Positions 4,704-6,941 of a stretch of DNA of 6,941 bases are shown here, one piece after another. The translations under genes and the position numbers were made by a program. The stretch spans positions 1 through 6,941 of the forward strand of contig JAGWIL010000082.1 of assembly GCA_028866335.1 (NCBI GenBank), read 5' to 3'. This DNA comes from Rhodospirillales bacterium. Its GTDB lineage: Bacteria; Pseudomonadota; Alphaproteobacteria; Acetobacterales; Acetobacteraceae. Position 1 is the first letter of the stretch, and each line of letters opens with the position of its first letter. Under the pieces are notes generated by a model. That model searched no databases, was not told where the DNA came from, and saw nothing but the letters and a program-made list of their open reading frames with translations.

Positions 4704-6941
4704 TTACTCGACAACCAGCTCTGGCTTGGAGGTCTGGCCACCCTTGGTGTCCAGCGTCTTCCGGTCGCGTCCCGCGGCGATGGAGCGCAGCCGGTTCATC
4801 ACCGAGCCTGTTCCCGCCGGGATCAGACGCCCGACAATCACATTCTCTTTCAGGCCGGTCAGCATATCCATCTTGCCGGCCGTGGCTGCCTCGGTAAGCA
4901 CGCGCGTGGTTTCCTGGAAGGAGGCGGCGGAGATGAAGCTCTGCGTCTGCAGCGAGGCCTTGGTGATGCCCTGCAACACCGGCAGCCCCTGAGCGGACCG
5001 TTCATCAGCGGCCAACTTGCTGTTTTCCATGTCGAACTCCACACGGTCAACCAGCTCGCCCACCAGGAATGTGGTATCTCCCGCCTCGGTGATCTCAACC
5101 TTCTGCAACATCTGGCGAACAATCACCTCGATATGCTTGTCGTTGATCTTCACGCCTTGCAGGCGGTAAACATCCTGGATTTCGTTGACCAGATAGTCGG
5201 ACAACGCCTCCACGCCCAGCACGCGCAGAATGTCGTGCGGCACGCGCGGGCCATCCACCAGCGGGTCACCCTTGCGGACATAATCGCCTTCCTGCACGGA
5301 GACATGCTTGCCCTTGGGAACCAGATACTCGGTCTCCTCGCCCGTGTCGTCGCTCTTCACGATAACCCGGCGCTTGGCCTTGTAATCCTTGCCGAATTCA
5401 ACGCGGCCATCGATTTCAGCGATAATCGCGTGATCCTTCGGACGCCTAGCCTCGAACAATTCCGCGACGCGCGGCAGACCACCGGTGATGTCGCGGGTCT
5501 TGGAACCTTCGCGGGGAATACGCGCCAGCACGTCACCCGCCGCCACCGTGGCACCGGATTCGATTGAGAGGATCGAGTCCGGCGAGAGGAAATACCGGGC
5601 CTCAGTGCCGTTCGCCAGGCGCAGTATTTCGCCCTTTTCGTCCTTCAGCAGCAGGCGGGGCCGTAAGTCAGCACCGCGGGCGGATTGCTTGTAATCCACC
5701 ACCACCTTGGAGGTGAGGCCGGTCACTTCGTCGGTCCGCTCTACCAGGGTGATGCCTTCAATAAGGTCCGCATACTCCACGATACCGGCACGCTCGGTAA
5801 TAATCGGCAGTGTGTACGGGTCCCACTCGGCCAGCTTCTGGCCACGTGCGACATCCGCCCCCTCATCCACCAGCAGGCGCGCGCCATAGGGCACGCGGAA
5901 GCGGGCACGCTCGCGCTTGCCAGCATCGGTGAGGACGATTTCGCAATTACGGCTCATCACCACCGGCACGCCGGCGGAGTTCGTCACCACAGTACGGTTG
6001 CGGATGACAACGCTGCCGTCATGGCTGGCTTCCACGTTGGATTGCTCAGCGCCACGCTGGGCCGCACCACCGATATGGAAGGTACGCATGGTGAGCTGCG
6101 TGCCCGGCTCGCCGATGGACTGAGCGGCGATAACGCCAACAGCCTCGCCGACATTCACCGGGGTGCCGCGCGCCAGGTCGCGCCCATAGCACCTGCCGCA
6201 TACCGCGATCTTGGTGTCGCAGGTGAGCACGGAGCGGATCTTCACCGTCTCGATGCCGCTCTTTTCGATCTGCTCGGCATGCGCCTCCTCGATCAGCTCA
6301 TTGCGGGCCACGATCACCGCGCTGGTGTTCAGGTCCAGAATGTCTTCAGCGGCGGTACGGCCCAGAACACGCTCGGAGAGCGAGGCGACGATCTCACCAC
6401 CATCGCGCACAGCGCTCACAGTCAGGCCGCGTTCGGTGCCGCAATCATCCTCAATGATTATGCAGTCCTGCGCCACGTCCACCAGGCGGCGGGTGAGGTA
6501 ACCGGAGTTCGCGGTCTTCAACGCCGTGTCCGCCAGGCCCTTGCGGGCGCCGTGGGTGGAGTTGAAATAGTCAAGCACCGAGAGGCCTTCCTTGAAGTTC
6601 GCGATGATCGGCTGCTCGATGATCTCACCGGAAGGCTTGGCCATCAGGCCGCGCATACCGGCAAGCTGAGACATCTGCGCGGCGGAACCACGCGCACCGG
6701 AATGGCTCATCATCCACACCGAGTTGGTCGGGTTGCCGATCTCCTGACGGGAGATCTCCTTCATCATCGCGGTGGCAACAAGGTCCTTACAGCGCGACCA
6801 CGCGTCGACCACCTTGTTGTAACGCTCGCCAGCGGTGATCAGACCGTCCTGATATTGCTGCTCGAACTCGCGCACTTCGGCTTGCGTGGTTGCCACTAGC
6901 TCATGCTTGGAGTCGGGGATGCGCATATCGTCCTTGCCGAA
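4704..6941 (-). CDS. rpoC: RNA polymerase subunit beta-prime, C-terminal part (5' end outside window)
   Basis: Beta-prime carries much of the RNA polymerase active centre. 745 codons are visible, about the C-terminal half of a protein usually near 1400 residues. The reading frame is open to the window edge: FGKDD precedes the first in-window ATG (6926), so that ATG is internal. Numbering from the first visible codon: the bridge helix is at about 128-159; the four zinc-site cysteines (E. coli 814, 888, 895, 898) are at 167, 241, 248 and 251; the trigger loop begins near 274 ([19 protein letters not shown]) and is split, as in other proteobacteria, by a large insertion domain at about 295-475. 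The conserved end [16 protein letters not shown] precedes a short variable tail ending ELVVE. rpoB would lie beyond the window. A terminator follows. Confidence 0.97.
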   Translation of the reverse strand, partial: FGKDDMRIPDSKHELVATTQAEVREFEQQYQDGLITAGERYNKVVDAWSRCKDLVATAMMKEISRQEIGNPTNSVWMMSHSGARGSAAQMSQLAGMRGLMAKPSGEIIEQPIIANFKEGLSVLDYFNSTHGARKGLADTALKTANSGYLTRRLVDVAQDCIIIEDDCGTERGLTVSAVRDGGEIVASLSERVLGRTAAEDILDLNTSAVIVARNELIEEAHAEQIEKSGIETVKIRSVLTCDTKIAVCGRCYGRDLARGTPVNVGEAVGVIAAQSIGEPGTQLTMRTFHIGGAAQRGAEQSNVEASHDGSVVIRNRTVVTNSAGVPVVMSRNCEIVLTDAGKRERARFRVPYGARLLVDEGADVARGQKLAEWDPYTLPIITERAGIVEYADLIEGITLVERTDEVTGLTSKVVVDYKQSARGADLRPRLLLKDEKGEILRLANGTEARYFLSPDSILSIESGATVAAGDVLARIPREGSKTRDITGGLPRVAELFEARRPKDHAIIAEIDGRVEFGKDYKAKRRVIVKSDDTGEETEYLVPKGKHVSVQEGDYVRKGDPLVDGPRVPHDILRVLGVEALSDYLVNEIQDVYRLQGVKINDKHIEVIVRQMLQKVEITEAGDTTFLVGELVDRVEFDMENSKLAADERSAQGLPVLQGITKASLQTQSFISAASFQETTRVLTEAATAGKMDMLTGLKENVIVGRLIPAGTGSVMNRLRSIAAGRDRKTLDTKGGQTSKPELVVE

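Noticed and set aside
5685..6899. 404-codon open frame on the plus strand opposite rpoC (with others of 175-288 codons opposite rpoC, tuf, rpsG and rplD)
   Set aside because: Antisense shadow of a GC-rich conserved gene. The opposite strand encodes unmistakable RpoC with active-centre motifs; the plus-strand translation shows no recognisable domain.
6924..6926. ATG as the start of a 740-residue protein
   Set aside because: The frame continues upstream to the window edge with FGKDD, as in other RpoC proteins, so this Met is internal.

Overview
This window is a ribosomal and transcription housekeeping locus. Every gene I can support lies on the minus strand, so the region is read from high to low coordinates: rpoC (C-terminal part only), then rpsL, rpsG, tuf, rpsJ, rplC, rplD, rplW and the first codons of rplB. 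This is the join of the rpoBC, str and S10 clusters in conserved order. Protein sequences, gene order and high GC point to an alphaproteobacterium. The EF-Tu and S7 sequences look most like Acetobacteraceae/Rhodospirillales; this is recalled family resemblance, not a search result.

Layout. 6941-4704 is the RNA polymerase beta-prime C-terminal half, ending in an intrinsic terminator (4647-4671). The 500-nt gap 4703-4204 is the only non-coding stretch of note. It holds the rpoC terminator, a 138-nt pair of inverted palindromic units bounded by TAGAG/CTCTA (4504-4641), a candidate promoter (4414-4442) and a long structured leader in front of rpsL. From 4203 to 1 the genes are packed with gaps of 45, 36, 20, 12, 11 and 4 nt and one 4-nt overlap, as expected for one co-transcribed unit. 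No internal terminator is evident.

How the genes work together: S12, S7 and S10 build the 30S subunit; L3, L4, L23 and L2 build the 50S subunit; EF-Tu delivers aminoacyl-tRNA; beta-prime carries the catalytic half of RNA polymerase; S10 is also the antitermination factor NusE.

Points worth a second look: (1) fusA (EF-G), normally between rpsG and tuf, is absent and only 45 nt separate the two genes; (2) the paired palindrome in the rpoC-rpsL gap looks like a BIME- or MITE-type element; (3) the rpsL leader can fold a hairpin whose loop carries ACCUCCUU, identical to part of the 16S rRNA 3' end; (4) there is no room for an S10 leader of the E. coli type between tuf and rpsJ. I found no CRISPR array, tRNA, transposase, defence gene or other previously undescribed protein system. 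The coding part is ordinary and well conserved.
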